The notes under the pieces were generated by a model. It was not told the DNA's origin. It was given only the letters and a program-made list of their open reading frames with translations, and made no database searches. Below are positions 1 through 10,445 of a stretch of DNA of 64,000 bases, one piece after another. Source of the DNA: Tolypeutes matacus (Eukaryota > Chordata > Mammalia > Cingulata > Chlamyphoridae); the NCBI GenBank assembly GCA_026826555.1, contig JAKSZT010054334.1, positions 28,335,317 to 28,399,316 on the forward strand. Reading direction: 5' to 3'. The position numbers and the translations under genes are program-made. The first letter of the stretch is position 1, and every line of letters starts with the position of its first letter.

Positions 1-224
1 TCGAAGAACCAGCTTTTGGTTTTGTTTATTGTTTCCAGTGCTTTCTTATTCTCTATTTCATTTAGTTCTGCTCTAATCTTGGTTATTTCCTGTTTTCTAC
101 TTCCTTTAGGTTTAGTTTGTTGTTGTTTTTCCAATTCCTCCAAGTGTGCAGTTAGGTCTTCAATTTTAGCTCTTTCTTCTTTTTTAATATATGAATTTAT
201 GGCTATGAACTTCCCTCTCAGGAC
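1..224 (-). mobile_element. L1 ORF2 fragment at window edge
   Basis: The minus strand matches the linker between the endonuclease and reverse transcriptase domains of L1 ORF2. The complement of the first 25 bases corresponds to the segment at 60980-61005 in the full-length L1 of this window, which encodes the conserved [12 protein letters not shown] stretch. The fragment runs off the left edge. Homology stops near 224, after which the sequence is no longer L1-like. The plus-strand frame at 16-237 is its antisense shadow. Confidence 0.8.
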
Positions 225-1942
225 TAAAAGCAGATAATTTTTATGGTATATAAATTATGTCTCAATGAAGGTGTTAAAAATAAAGAGGCAAACATTCACA
301 AGGAATTAATAAATCCTGTAGACTAGAGAATGGTACAGCCTGTAGACTAGAGAATGGTACAGCCTGTAGAAACCTCAGAATCTCACCAGTAATCCAGGTC
401 AGGCTGACCAAAAGATTAGAGTAACTTAGGCTGGGAAATAGCAAAAGTTGTACTATCAGAAGGATTTTTTAACCAGAGTTCAAAGTAATTTCAATATCTT
501 ATTTTATTTCCTCTTCACTGGGTCCCTTTCAGAACAACTGAGTGCTAATGGGAGATTGGTCCTGCCATAAATCAGTCCTCTTATTCTGGGGCTTTTTAAA
601 TAGCAGTAGGTCCTCTTACACATCTTTTGTACTATAAGCATGATACTGGATACTGAGCAGATACTTGATGGTTCACTAGGGAAGGAGCTATCCACATGGG
701 ACCATGTGTCATGAGGACTTTGGAGCACATTTTTCCCAAAATCTTTTATTTGCTAAGCAAACTGGGAAGTCAGTCTAATTTCCCCAGATTTTCCCTGGGA
801 ATCTTCAACTTTGACGAATCTAAACTTTTTAAAATTTGAAACATAGCCACTGCTTTCCCAGGAGAATTAGATGGAAGGAGAAGTCACTGAAAGTGAGGCA
901 GTCCAGCTCACCTCCTCTCTAACACAGCTGGAAAACATAGTATTTTCATTTTTCTAACATTTTTACTTGAGTTATGGACAGAGAAGCATTATTGGCTTCC
1001 TTCATGACTGACTGGTGAGCCTGCTATTTAAAGGGGTTTGGGATAATTTAAAACACTCCTCCTCTTACTTCCTTCTTTCTTTCAGAAAGCTGAATGTTAT
1101 GGTTACAGGGTACTAGTTGAGCAAATAGCATTTAGTGGTTCCAGATTTTCTTTGGTAAACTCTTACATGCAAAAAATCGGTAGTGTGACGTACTTTAATG
1201 AAGAGGAATGTGTTGTTTATTCTCCTTTCAAGTTTGCCTGGAAGATAACATCACTCTCCTGTTTCATAAGGCTGGCTCAACAGAAGGCTCCCTGTTGTAG
1301 GAGATTAAACAGACAAAGCACATAGACAGTAAGGTGTCTATCAGAAGTGTGTCTCGTCTTCCACCCATCATTCCTTCCAATCTCTACTAGTTGATTGGGA
1401 GTTAATTCTTTAATGCTTTCAGAACATTCACATTGACTCCAGGAGATATGGGTTAGACTGGATGCAAGAACTTTTGAGTTGCAAAGAAGACCCAGTGGAA
1501 GATATATACATCAAGCAAATGAGAATTAGACTTACAATCTATTTTTTCCATGAGACAAAATTAATTTCCATTGCCATTAACAGGACTCTTTTGCATTGCT
1601 ATGGATCTCTGAGGACCCATTTAATTAATTCATCAAATAAAGTATTAAGAGAAAACTGCCTACTGAGATATTTTGATGGGCAAAACAAAGCCCTGAAATA
1701 TTTCCTTCCCTTATCTACAAAATACTAGAGATTTTTATGCTGGCGTTACACTTTGGGGTATAGTTATTGTCTCTAGAAGCTCCTTGCTACAAAACATCAC
1801 TGTCAAATAGGAAAAAAATATGATACATTAGCATACATAGGTTTATCAGATTTCCTGCTGACAGAGCAGGTCCTGAAAGAATGTGGCCCAGCCCAGCCTG
1901 ATTATCCCAAAAACCTCTTTGCAGACAGCAAACATTAAAAAC
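225..1942. other. Unassigned intergenic sequence
   Basis: I see no recognisable exon, RNA gene or repeat family here apart from the short tandem duplication listed separately. The frames at 504-728, 1462-1728 and 1787-1987 show no recognisable domain and look random. Very old repeats below visual detection are possible. Confidence 0.5.
315..370. repeat. 24-bp tandem duplication
   Basis: Two perfect 24-bp units lie at 315-338 and 339-362, followed by the first 8 bases of a third unit at 363-370. The unit begins CCTGTAGACTAG. Perfect identity suggests a recent replication-slippage event. Confidence 0.9.
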
Positions 1943-1943
1943 T

Positions 1944-2046
1944 AGCAAATGTAGCTCAGTGGTTGAGCATGTGCTTCCCATATACAAGGTCCTGGGTTCA
2001 ATCCCCTATATCTCCAAAATTAAAATTAAAAAAATAAATTAAAAAA
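1944..2046 (+). mobile_element. tRNA-derived SINE (old DAS-type)
   Basis: The element has a tRNA-like head with an A-box-like TAGCTCAGTGG at about 1953 and a B-box-like GGTTCAATCC about 45 bases later. An A-rich tail of AAATTAAAA units follows to about 2046. It has no GC-rich body, unlike the copy at 37318. Divergence from the intact SINEs suggests an older copy. Confidence 0.8.
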
Positions 2047-3333
2047 GGCTTTTTTCTCTGTATACTCAGAGTTTTACAATAATCTGATTAGCTATACTAA
2101 AAAATTTGCAATAACCCAGCCATGTATCTTGGATACTCAAGATTTGAGGCAGTCCACAACAAAGAGTGTAAACTAAGAAAGACGGTGATTTAGTAGTAGC
2201 AACATGTCAAAATCCTTAACCAAAGAAAAGATAAATCCAGGTCCATATCAATAATATGAGTGGGCATAATTGCTTTTGAGCTGGCTAACATGCTGGCATG
2301 CCATTTTTAATATCAGAGAGCAAGAATTATAAGACTTCATCAGGAAAGAAAAAAATTTCATGGGGTCTAAGTTATAGGACATTTTTCATATGAACATTGA
2401 TCAACACGGGGGACAAATCTAAACCTCAAATAATATAAGAGCAAGTACAGAATGGGGGCACATATGGTGTTTACATGTACAGATTCTTGAGATCATTTGT
2501 CTCCAATATTTGTAAAATAACAGTTCCCACAAAGAATTACCAACATTCTGAATGAAAAGAGATCCACATATAGTCACCCAAAGAGATGTGTGTAAATTCC
2601 CATGGAATAGTTTTTTAATTACACTATGAAAAAGATTAAACAAAGTATTTGATTGACTACAAATTTTTATAACATCATGACTCTAAGTCCACCCTCTGCC
2701 CAGTAATTAATAGAAATATTTCAATTTGTCATATGCAATGAAAAACAGTATCATTGTTTAAAGAATTCATATTCTATTACTTAGCATGATTGAGCTTCAT
2801 AACAGCCTTCATTCAAAGAAAGAAAATTGCAATTTGTTTGGCTATTTTGCATTAAATACAAAAAAAAGAATATCAGAGGAAACCGCAGTTTCCTCATGGC
2901 AGTGACTCAACGGGCAAAACTGCTAAAAATGAAGTTAAACAGAACTTTCCTTATAATGTCCATTTCACTTGTAAGATGATTTTGTCCTTTCCATATCAAG
3001 TTTCATTGTATTCTGATTTTGGGTGAAATTATAAGAGTTATGTGTTTGATATTAAGATCCCCACACTTTGAACTTTGGGCTACAGAAGTTCATATTTTGC
3101 CTAAGCCCCTTAAGTATACTTGAGCCAAAACCATTTACCTGTTTCAATTTAGACATTCATCACAATCCTCTGTAATAACAGGATATTATTCAGATTCTTT
3201 CGAGCTAAAATAGAAAAGCTCAATGAAAATTAGGATTTGTTTCCATCATATTTTGTGGAATTTAATTTTCTTTCAATTTAAGTTTCAGAAGAATAATAAA
3301 ACTTTAATCCAGTTTATATAACTATTTCCCCCA
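2047..3333. other. Unassigned AT-rich sequence
   Basis: I recognise no gene or repeat family. The frame at 2419-2643 (minus) has no domain and no coding-like composition. Confidence 0.5.
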
Positions 3334-3420
3334 ATTTTTTTTTGAGGTACTGGGGAATGAACCCAGGACCTTGTATGTGGGAGGCAGGCACTCAACCACT
3401 GGCTACATCTGCTCCCTTCC
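3334..3420 (-). mobile_element. tRNA-derived SINE, antisense, old
   Basis: A short poly-T run is followed by the complement of the tRNA-like head, with a B-box complement near GGGAATGAACCC and an A-box complement near CAACCACTGGCTACA. This is the same family as the heads at 1944 and 36800. The 3' body is absent and the copy is diverged. Confidence 0.75.
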
Positions 3421-3923
3421 CCCCATTTAAAGAAAAACACATGCTTTTAGTCTCTTCATCACTAGATTCTTTATTGCAAATATAAGTGGCAAATGCAACT
3501 TGAATAATTATATACAGTCCTATAACAGATACTCATATAATTCTTATAATAATGGTCTTAGGCAACTAAAGTATGAACTGATTAGAATCACAGGGCTCAA
3601 AGGAGGCTCACAAATCCTGTGGGCAGGTTCCTGCTACTCCAGTGTTTTAAAAGCTGTGCATCAAGCTCAAGTTCAAGTGCCTGAGAATGTGCAAACCTCT
3701 GATGAAAATTCTGGCTCCACCTGTAGGCTCCACTTCTGCTCAAGCACGGCAGAAATAAAAGATCCTCGTATGGGCCAAAACAAAAGGATTACAGTTGGCA
3801 TCTACTCAGTATAGCTTGCCTTTTAACCAACACAGAGTATCTGTTCTACTAAAATCAGAAAGAGAATCCAAGTCCATCCAGCATCAGATAAAGGTTCCAA
3901 ATATCTGAGAGTTTGAGAGAGAA
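3421..3923. other. Unassigned sequence with a 104-codon chance frame
   Basis: The plus-strand frame at 3500-3814 starts in an AT-rich stretch (N/Y/S-rich residues) and continues into ordinary sequence. I see no domain, splice-site context or similarity to a known protein, so I treat it as non-coding. Confidence 0.5.
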
Positions 3924-5040
3924 TTTTTTTTTTTTGTAGGTACCATGTCACTTTATTTCTTTGGTTTTTCCAACTTTACTCTTGGATGATGCAAGTTCAG
4001 TGTCCTGCCTGCCCGGCTGTTGTGTGATCCCTCAATGATGGTGGGGTAGGAGGCTCTGAGGAGAGACTCAGTAGAAATGCGGGGGTCTCCAACAGCCAGG
4101 CAGGCTGGAAGAGGGCTGAGGGGTGGGTCCAGAGCAGATGGACCAATCACCAGCAAGCAGAGATTCTGGGTCCTCTTCCTCCAAATTTGGTGTTGTTTAG
4201 TTTCCCCAAGTTCTTCCCACTGAGACCCTCTTGCCTCAGACTCCAACATTCTGGTTCCTTTTTTTTTTTTTTTTTTTTTTTAAAGATTTTATCTATTTAT
4301 TCATTTATCACCCCCTTGCTGCTTGTGCTCGCTGGGTCAGCTAACCACGCCGTGCGGGCGGGCCTGCCCCCACCAGGAGGCCCCGGGAACCGAACCCGGG
4401 GCCTCCCATATGGTAAACAGGAGCCCTACTGATTGAGCCACAGCCGCTTCCCTCTGGTTCCCTTTTTAATTTGGTTCAAAGGTCCATCCCGAATTCTCAG
4501 GCATCCAGTCCTGCTGGGATTTACTGTAGATACCATTAGTCTTGCTCCTTAATTAAGAAAAACATCACTTCCCACAAATCGCAATCTTATTTTCAGCGTT
4601 CCCCATTCTCTTTCTTGCACACGTGCATGCACACACACACACGTTTTCTCTCAAGTGACTCATACTGAGGTAATGGAGACATGTGGCAGGACCGTCTCTC
4701 AGGATCGCCCCATCTGCTGCTTCCCGGAGAAGCTCTGGTCAGAGGGTCAGCAGCTGCTGTCCTGGTGGTTAACACCAGGGTTTGGTGGGTTCTCCCTGCT
4801 GTTCTCAGGAGGGCAGAGCTTCAACAGCTGTCTTGCTGCGGTAGCTTTTGTCAACACACAGTTTCCCATGTGCGTACAGCTTTTTCAGCTGTCTCTTGAG
4901 TTGACTCCTCAAGTACTGTGTCAACACCACTGTTACTGGGCACTCACAGTGCAGCATCTGTTCCAGGGGGAATTACACTGGTGCAAACCTCTTCTAGAGA
5001 AAGGTTCTGTTTAAGATGCAATCGATCTTAGAGTTCTCTT
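3924..5040 (-). pseudogene. Probable processed pseudogene, parent gene not recognised
   Basis: On the minus strand this looks like a retrocopied mRNA 3' part. It ends in a poly-A run (poly-T at 3924-3935 on plus), with an AATAAA signal (complement at 3952-3957) about 16 bases upstream, the usual spacing. Further upstream on the same strand, about 4976 to 4805, is an open stretch of about 56 residues containing CPVTVVLTQYLRSQLKRQ and ending in a stop. The same frame upstream is gene-like but broken by at least three stops. The rest, including a small frame at 3953-4249, would be 3'UTR. A DAS SINE interrupts it at 4259-4452. I cannot name the parent gene, and the 5' limit near 5040 and the TSD are not defined. 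It could also be an exon remnant, but the poly-A tail argues against that. Confidence 0.5.
4259..4452 (-). mobile_element. DAS-type SINE (tRNA-Ala-derived, GC-rich body)
   Basis: This full SINE is in antisense orientation: a poly-T run of about 22, a short AT-rich tail, a GC-rich body with the CACGCCGTGCGGGCGGGC segment, then the complement of the tRNA-like head. It is flanked by a perfect 9-bp TSD, TCTGGTTCC, at 4250-4258 and 4453-4461. Its close similarity to 37318-37504 and long poly-T indicate a fairly young insertion. This family is the main lineage marker in the window. Confidence 0.93.
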
Positions 5041-5394
5041 AGGCCATGACATTTTCCAAAATTTCCAGCAAAGTTCCCCTCACAGCAGAGGACAGAGGAT
5101 GTGACTTCCGAGGTTTTGAGGCTTAACATGAAGCTGCACAGATTAAGGAAATTTTGCAAGCACAAGTTTCTTTGATGTCTCACATTTCAGCTTAAAAATC
5201 CATGTGATTTTTGAAATTTATTTCATAATACATTTATGTTTGTTTTAATGAAAGCTGTTGCTCTCCCCAACCCAATCTTTTAAACTTTGAGTAAAATGAA
5301 CATTCCAGAAACGTGTCCTATTTATCCCATTGTCTCGCCTGCCTGGGAAACCTTTGTGTTTCACTCCCAGGAGGATGTTGATGTGATGATAATG

Positions 5395-5630
5395 ATGATG
5401 ATGAAGACAATAACCATAATGATCACAAAAACAGCTAATTTTTTACTGACTGATTACTGTGTGTCAGTAATTGTGCAGAATCTGTGTAATTCTTATAACA
5501 GCCTTGTGAGTCAGTACAGTTATTCGCCTCATTTTGTAGATGAATTAAATGAGACACAAATGGATAAAATAACTTTCCACTTGGTATCTTTTAGCTAGCA
5601 AGTTGAGGATTTCTAATACGAACCCCGCCG
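5395..5630 (-). repeat. MIR SINE fragment, antisense
   Basis: The sequence follows the complement of the MIR core and tail: a TTTTACTGACTG...CTGTGTGTCAG segment, then TCATTTTGTAGATGAATTAAATGAG, then a degenerate 'aactttcca...agctagcaag' and an ATACGAACCC end. A short ATG/ATGA-rich tract precedes it. MIRs are ancient and shared across mammals. Confidence 0.7.
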
Positions 5631-5735
5631 TAGTACAAGTTATTTTTTTCTTATTCTTAATTAAGAAAGACTAACAGTTTCCTACCATGAATCCTAGTGG
5701 GGCTAGGTGCTCAGAAATTCAGAAAGGACTCTTGA

Positions 5736-5787
5736 ACCAATTAACAGAGACCCAACAGTAACTAAGCAACCAGAGTGTTACCAAAAG
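5736..5787 (+). repeat. Donor copy of a 52-bp duplicated segment
   Basis: This segment recurs at 7679-7730 with 51 of 52 bases identical, the one difference being 5775 G versus 7718 C. It begins ACCAATTAACAG and ends TTACCAAAAG. Here it lies in otherwise unassigned sequence, whereas the other copy interrupts a MITE, so this is likely the source. Confidence 0.9.
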
Positions 5788-6733
5788 GCTTCTTAGAGAC
5801 AAACTTGAGGAGCTAAATGATGCCATCATTAACTTGGCTCTTAGATTCTTTGTCAACTCTCAGATATTTTCATAAAGTACTAGATGGAAGTTATTTTAGG
5901 AATGAATTATTGTACCTGTAGAGCAGATATTCTATGACTGGTTAAAATGAGAGCTATCTATCTACTCTAAGGTGTACATGCCCCAGGAAAGATTATTTTC
6001 ACACTTCTGGACAGCCACCCTGCTCCCTTTTCCTTAAGTCCTAAGGCAGGACTCAGGTCCTTACCTCTCTTAAGTCTCAGAGGCAGCCTTTTCACTTAAA
6101 GTTGTTCCCTCCACTTTCATCAGGTCCCTAAGGCAGCGGATGGGCCTCACTAACTAAGGAACTTGGCTAAAGCTGAGGCACATCTTTATAGTATCTCTTC
6201 ATGGAGCACTGTAGTATTATGCAAATCAGGTTTCTGGATTATTCCTGACTACTCTGTGATTCCCCAAGCTGGATACCCAAACTAGTTCTAATGGGGTAAC
6301 TGGATTATATCCAAAATAAGTACATCATAAAAGACCTTCCTCTCAAAATTCTTGCTTCTTTACCTGGCCAAAATTTTCCTTACTGGCCTATCCTACGGAT
6401 GCACTCTCTGCATCATACAGGTCTATACAAGAAGTAGTCATCAGCAGCATGCCAGGGTCTTTTGCAAGTCTCTGGTTGAAACCATAAGCCACTACTCAAG
6501 ACCTTATATGAGGGTCAACCAGGAAATTTAGATTTTAAATTTAGTATCAGAAATATTTCATCTCTTCAGAAGTTTTATATACTTCTTCCTTCAGAAAATG
6601 GAAGCTATATAAGAACATGTTTTCCCTTTTTGTTAGTTGTCAGGAACTTTGAACTCAATTCAATGTCCAAAAGAGGTAATAAGTTTGCCTCAGGTGCTGG
6701 TAGCATGTATTTGAGTACTGCAGTTTGCTTCAG
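5788..6733. other. Unassigned sequence
   Basis: I see no recognisable gene or repeat family in this stretch. Confidence 0.5.
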
Positions 6734-6880
6734 CAGTTCTTAACTCTAGCTACAGAATCTTCCATTTAAAAAGTACCTGATGATTAGGACTGAACCCAGC
6801 CTAGATCTAAGGTGGGACCTAGGTACTGGTGTATTTCAAATGCTCCCAAAGGTGATTCAAATGTGAGTTAAGGACCATTT
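6734..6880 (+). mobile_element. hAT/Charlie-type MITE remnant
   Basis: The ends resemble imperfect inverted repeats (CAGTTCTTAACTCTAGCTAC at left, a diverged counterpart near 6860-6880), with the internal pattern of MER-type Charlie MITEs ('...AAGTACCTGATG...GGTGATTCAAATGTG...'). It is non-coding and diverged. Exact family unknown. Confidence 0.6.
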
Positions 6881-7064
6881 CTATGGATGCTTTAAATTTG
6901 TATTGTTTTGTTTTAATCCCAAATGTCTTATTTGTACTCTAACTGATGCTAACTCTTGAAAGAAAGGAGTCATGGTACATAAACAATCATCAATGTTATA
7001 ATATTGAACAGGGATACATCTAACTAGTGCTTCTCAATTTTGGCTGCCCATCAGAATGACCTGG

Positions 7065-7634
7065 TGTATTAGTCAGTGCTGATGCAAAATACCAGAAATC
7101 TGTTGGCTTTTATAAAGGGTATTTATTTGGGGTAGAAGCTTACAGTTACCAGGCCATAAAGAATAAGTTACTTCCCTCACCAAAGTCTATTGCCATGTGT
7201 TGGGGCAAGATGGCTGCCCAGGTCTGCCAAGAGTTCAGGCTTTTTGGGTTCCTTTCTTCCAGGGGCTCCATTTCTTCCCAGTCTCAGCTGCTGTGCTCTC
7301 TCCAGAAGGCCAGCTATAGACTATCAGGTTAACAGCTCTGTCTCTCTCCCCGGGGTTTGTGCTGTGTCTAAGGAGCCATCTCTATTCCTCTGTGTTCTTC
7401 TCCTGTGTGTTCACTTCCCCGACTCCAGGTCAAAACTCCGCGTCAGAACGCCAACTCTGTCCTTTGTCACATTTTTTCTCTGTGAGTTCCCGCCCGTCAA
7501 TGCCCTACTGAGGTGGCCCAATCAAAGTCCTAATCATAATTTAATCAATTAGAAGTGATACCTCTGACAGACCAGTTTACAAACATCATCCAATAACTAT
7601 GTTTGGAATTCATTAACAATGACAAACTACTACA
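7065..7634 (-). mobile_element. Solitary LTR-like element (ERVL/MaLR type)
   Basis: The element reads TGTATTAG...CTACTACA on plus, and on minus starts TGTAGTAG and ends CTGACTAATACA, a common 3' end of mammalian ERVL/MaLR LTRs. It sits inside a MITE, which defines both ends. No internal retroviral genes are present. The frame at 7190-7552 is a chance frame through the LTR. Family not identified. Confidence 0.65.
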
Positions 7635-7678
7635 CTTAGGAAGTTCCTAAAAATTCCAATGCCCAGAGCATGCTCCGG

Positions 7679-7740
7679 ACCAATTAACAGAGACCCAACA
7701 GTAACTAAGCAACCAGACTGTTACCAAAAGAGCTAATTAA
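7679..7740 (+). repeat. Templated insertion in the MITE
   Basis: Bases 7679-7730 match 5736-5787 at 51 of 52 positions. The insert is flanked by near-copies of the MITE sequence, CAATTAA at 7681-7687 and TAATTAA at 7734-7740. The ACCAATTAA at the left junction occurs both in the donor and, as expected, in the MITE, so it is a microhomology. Confidence 0.85.
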
Positions 7741-7869
7741 ATCATGATCTCTGAGGAGGAGACTGAATCGTTATTTTTTAAAGTTCCTCAGGTGATTCAA
7801 ATATGCAGCCAAGGTTGAAAATCACTGATCCATACTCTCTACCCACCCTTATCAATTAGTAAACAAGAC

Positions 7870-8465
7870 AAGTTTATGTTTCCTTTCTTAACTCCACTTT
7901 TTGTGGCCCTCTCCTCCAGCTTCCCAGGATCTGTATTGTTTCTTGACACTTCAAGCCTGCCCCAAAGGGCACTTACTCACCTCACCCTGGATCTCCTACT
8001 TTCTCATTAAGTGTGTTCCAAACCCCCAGAAACTGTTCCTTCTTCAAGTCTCTTACGGTTTTACTAGCTTAGTAGAAGAACACTCATATACAGAGAAATC
8101 CTGCTTGTTCTATAAACAACACAATATATTCTATTCTCCTCTCTTCAATCTTCTTCTATTCTTTCCTCATTTGTTATTCTTCCTGATACCTACTAGGAGA
8201 GGTTCTAGCTGACTAAATTTTTGATTGATCAATTTTGCTACTCAATGCATTTGCTGACTTATTTAGCAATTGTTTACCCAAAACTTTTGGGTAGGTTTTA
8301 GCTGATTACCAAATTATCAATATTGCTTGATACTCTAAAACTAGTATTGACCCAATTACATAAGATTTCTTTAGAATTTCTAAAATGGTTGCAAAACATC
8401 TGTCTTGGACAATTTATTGCTCTTTAAATTCTGTCAAGTCTATTTCAGTGGCCTGCCTTGCTCAT
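7870..8465. other. Mostly unassigned sequence, possible L2 traces
   Basis: The C-rich stretch at 7900-8010 is faintly reminiscent of an L2 3' region, but I cannot place it. The plus frame at 7901-8212 has no recognisable domain. Confidence 0.35.
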
Positions 8466-8755
8466 ATAGAAATGGAGAAGGGATTCGTGGTTGCCAGGGT
8501 CTAAGGAGGAAGTGGTAACAACAAAGAAGTGAGTATGGCTATAAAAGGGCAACATCAGGGATCTTTATGGTGGTGAAACTGTTTTCAGTCTTGACTATAC
8601 CAGTGTCAATAGCCGATTGTAATGTTGTACCACAATTTTGCAAGATGTTACCATTGAAGGAAACTGGGTAAAGGGTAAAGAGGATCTCTATTATTTCTCA
8701 CAAATGCATGTGAATCTACAATTATCTCAAAATTAAAAGTTAAAAAATAATCACT
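8466..8755 (+). mobile_element. L1M-type 3' end, 5'-truncated
   Basis: It follows the 3'UTR pattern of old mammalian L1s: GGTTGCCAGGG..., a 'tggtggtgaaactgttttcagt' region, the ACCAGTGTCAATA...GTACCACAATTTTGCAAGATGTTACC stretch, and an A-rich end near 8755. It contains no coding portion. Confidence 0.75.
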
Positions 8756-8764
8756 ACCATGGCT

Positions 8765-8965
8765 TAGAAATCCCTGCATAGCCTAGCCCCAGTCTACCCA
8801 CACCTAACCTCATTTGGGTCCTCTCCCATTACTCTGCATTCTCTTAGTATGTGTCCTTCTGTCTCAAGGAACTTGCATATGTTCTCTCTGTCCTCAATGG
8901 TGGTACTAATGTAAAAAACACACTCCCCACTCTAATTCTTTTTCATTCTTCAATCCTCCCTTCCT
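8765..8965 (+). repeat. Possible L2 fragment
   Basis: The sequence 'cctagccccagtctacccacacctaacctcatt...tgttctctctgtcc' has the pyrimidine-rich pattern of L2 3' regions. It is diverged, and I am only moderately sure of the family. Confidence 0.4.
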
Positions 8966-9177
8966 CAAGGAAGTGAGCCATTTCCCCATACCTAGCTGGG
9001 TTAGAAGGATGACCAGTATCAGCTACACATGGCCAGCGCTAGCCCTACTTCAGACAACATAGGGCCTGGTTTGGAGGCCAAACTATCAGTCCAGACTTAT
9101 GAGTTCCTCATGGTGAGTTTTCCCTCAGAACCCCATGTGTACATTCCTCACAACTCAATTAAGGTCTCTTTTTCTAT

Positions 9178-10445
9178 TTCTTTTTTAACATAACATTTTT
9201 ATTGCGATACAGTTCACATACCATAAAATCCACTCATTAAATGTACAACTCAATGAGTTTTAGTCACAGAGTTGTGCAACCGTCAATTTTAAAACATTTT
9301 CACCTTCAAATAAAGAATGCCTATACTTATTAGCAGCCATTCCCCACTTATATGATACTTCCAACCTTAGGCAACCACTAATCTGCTTTTTATCTCTACA
9401 GATTTACCTATACTGAACATTTCATAAAAATGGAATCATACCATTTATGGTCTTCTGTGACTGGCTACTTTCATTTAGAATGTTTTTCAGGTTCATCCAT
9501 GCTATTGCAGTTATGAGTACTTCACTTTTTTATGGCTGAGTAATATTCCATTATATGGATATATCAAGTATTTTATCCATTCATCAGTTGGTAGGCATTT
9601 TGGTTGTTTCCACCTTTTGCCTATTATGAATAATGCTGCTATGAACATTCCTGTACAAGTTTTTGTATGGGCATATGTTTTTATTTCCCTTTGGCATATT
9701 CTTAGGAGTGGAATTGCTAGGTCATATGGTAATTTTGTGTTTAATCATTTGAGGAACTGTCAGACTGTTTTCACAGGAATAGCATTGTATTAGTCAGGGT
9801 TCTCTTGGGAAACAGAATCAACAGGAGATATCTGTCAATAATACAAGATTTTAAAAGAGACTCCCACACGACCATGGGGATACACAAGTCCAGGTTCCGC
9901 AGGCAGGCTGCAAACCAGGGGCTCTGATCAAAGTCCAGTGAAAGGTCCTTGATGAGTTTCTGGGAGAAGTTGGCTGACCAATGACGAGCTGAGAAATTCT
10001 CTCTGAATGTTGAAATCACTTACCCTTTTAAGACATTCAACTGATTGGATAAAAGCGTCACCATTGATGATGCAATCTCCCTGATCCACACAGTAAACTC
10101 ACTGGTGATCGAAGTCCATAAATGCTCTTGTATTACAGTTAGCCCAGTGCTTGCTGGAACAAACACCTGGACACAATTACTTGGCCGAGTTGACACATTA
10201 TCCTAACCATCACAAGCACCATTTCATAATCTCACCAGCAGAGTATGAAGATTACAATTTCTCCACATCCTTACCAAAAATTGTTATTACCTGTCTTTCT
10301 TATGTCTACTCATTCTAGTGGGTATGAAGTGGTATTCATTGTGGTCTTGAATTGCATTTCCTTGGTGGCTAATGATGTTGAGCAGCTTTTCATGATCTTA
10401 TCAGACATCTGCATATCATCTTTGAAGAAATGTCTGTTACTCTTT
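9178..10445 (-). mobile_element. Old L1M element 3' part, split by an LTR
   Basis: On plus it begins near a T-rich run and continues ATTGCGATACAGTTCACATACC, TCTACAGATTTACC, TTTATGGCTGAGTAATATTCC and CATTCATCAGTTGGTAGGC, the complement of an old L1 3'UTR and ORF2 C-terminus. An LTR at 9786-10214 splits it. L1 resumes at 10215 with the complement of the 'tgatctcatttcataccc' region and fades by about 10445. The frame at 10245-10484 is antisense to L1. Confidence 0.85.
9786..10214 (-). mobile_element. Solitary ERVL-type LTR (copy 1 of 3)
   Basis: This is a TG...CA LTR reading TGTATTAGTCAGGGTTCTC on plus and ending ATCCTAACCATCACA. It is the inverse of the copies at 16691 and 26025. Flanking pentamers are AGCAT (9781-9785) and AGCAC (10215-10219), a 5-bp TSD with one change, as expected for ERVL/MaLR integration. 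It lies within an old L1. Confidence 0.8.

Larger units (their letters stand above)
7025..7827 (+). mobile_element. hAT/Charlie-type MITE, interrupted twice
   Basis: Terminal inverted repeats are visible: AGTGCTTCTCAATTTTGGCTGC at left and the complementary GCAGCCAAGGTTGAAAATCACTG at right. The MITE itself is only about 180 bp. It is split first by a 570-bp LTR-like element (7065-7634) and then by a 52-bp templated insertion (7688-7740). Removing both restores the expected order of the MITE family, including the AGACCAATTAAATCA-type centre. Confidence 0.75.

Noticed and set aside
1944..2010. Possible tRNA gene
   Set aside because: A and B boxes are present, but the anticodon arm and acceptor pairing are poor and an A-rich tail follows; it is a SINE. 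The same applies to 36800, 37318 and 44958.
3500..3814. 104-codon plus-strand frame
   Set aside because: No similarity or motif; the N-terminal Asn/Tyr/Ser stretch comes from AT-rich DNA.
7190..7552. 120-codon plus-strand frame with a hydrophobic look
   Set aside because: It lies wholly inside a solitary LTR in the opposite orientation.
5736..7740. The 52-bp duplicate as a retroposed small RNA
   Set aside because: No poly-A tail, and the shared ACCAATTAA at the junction fits microhomology repair better; the flanking AATTAA alone is too short to prove a TSD.
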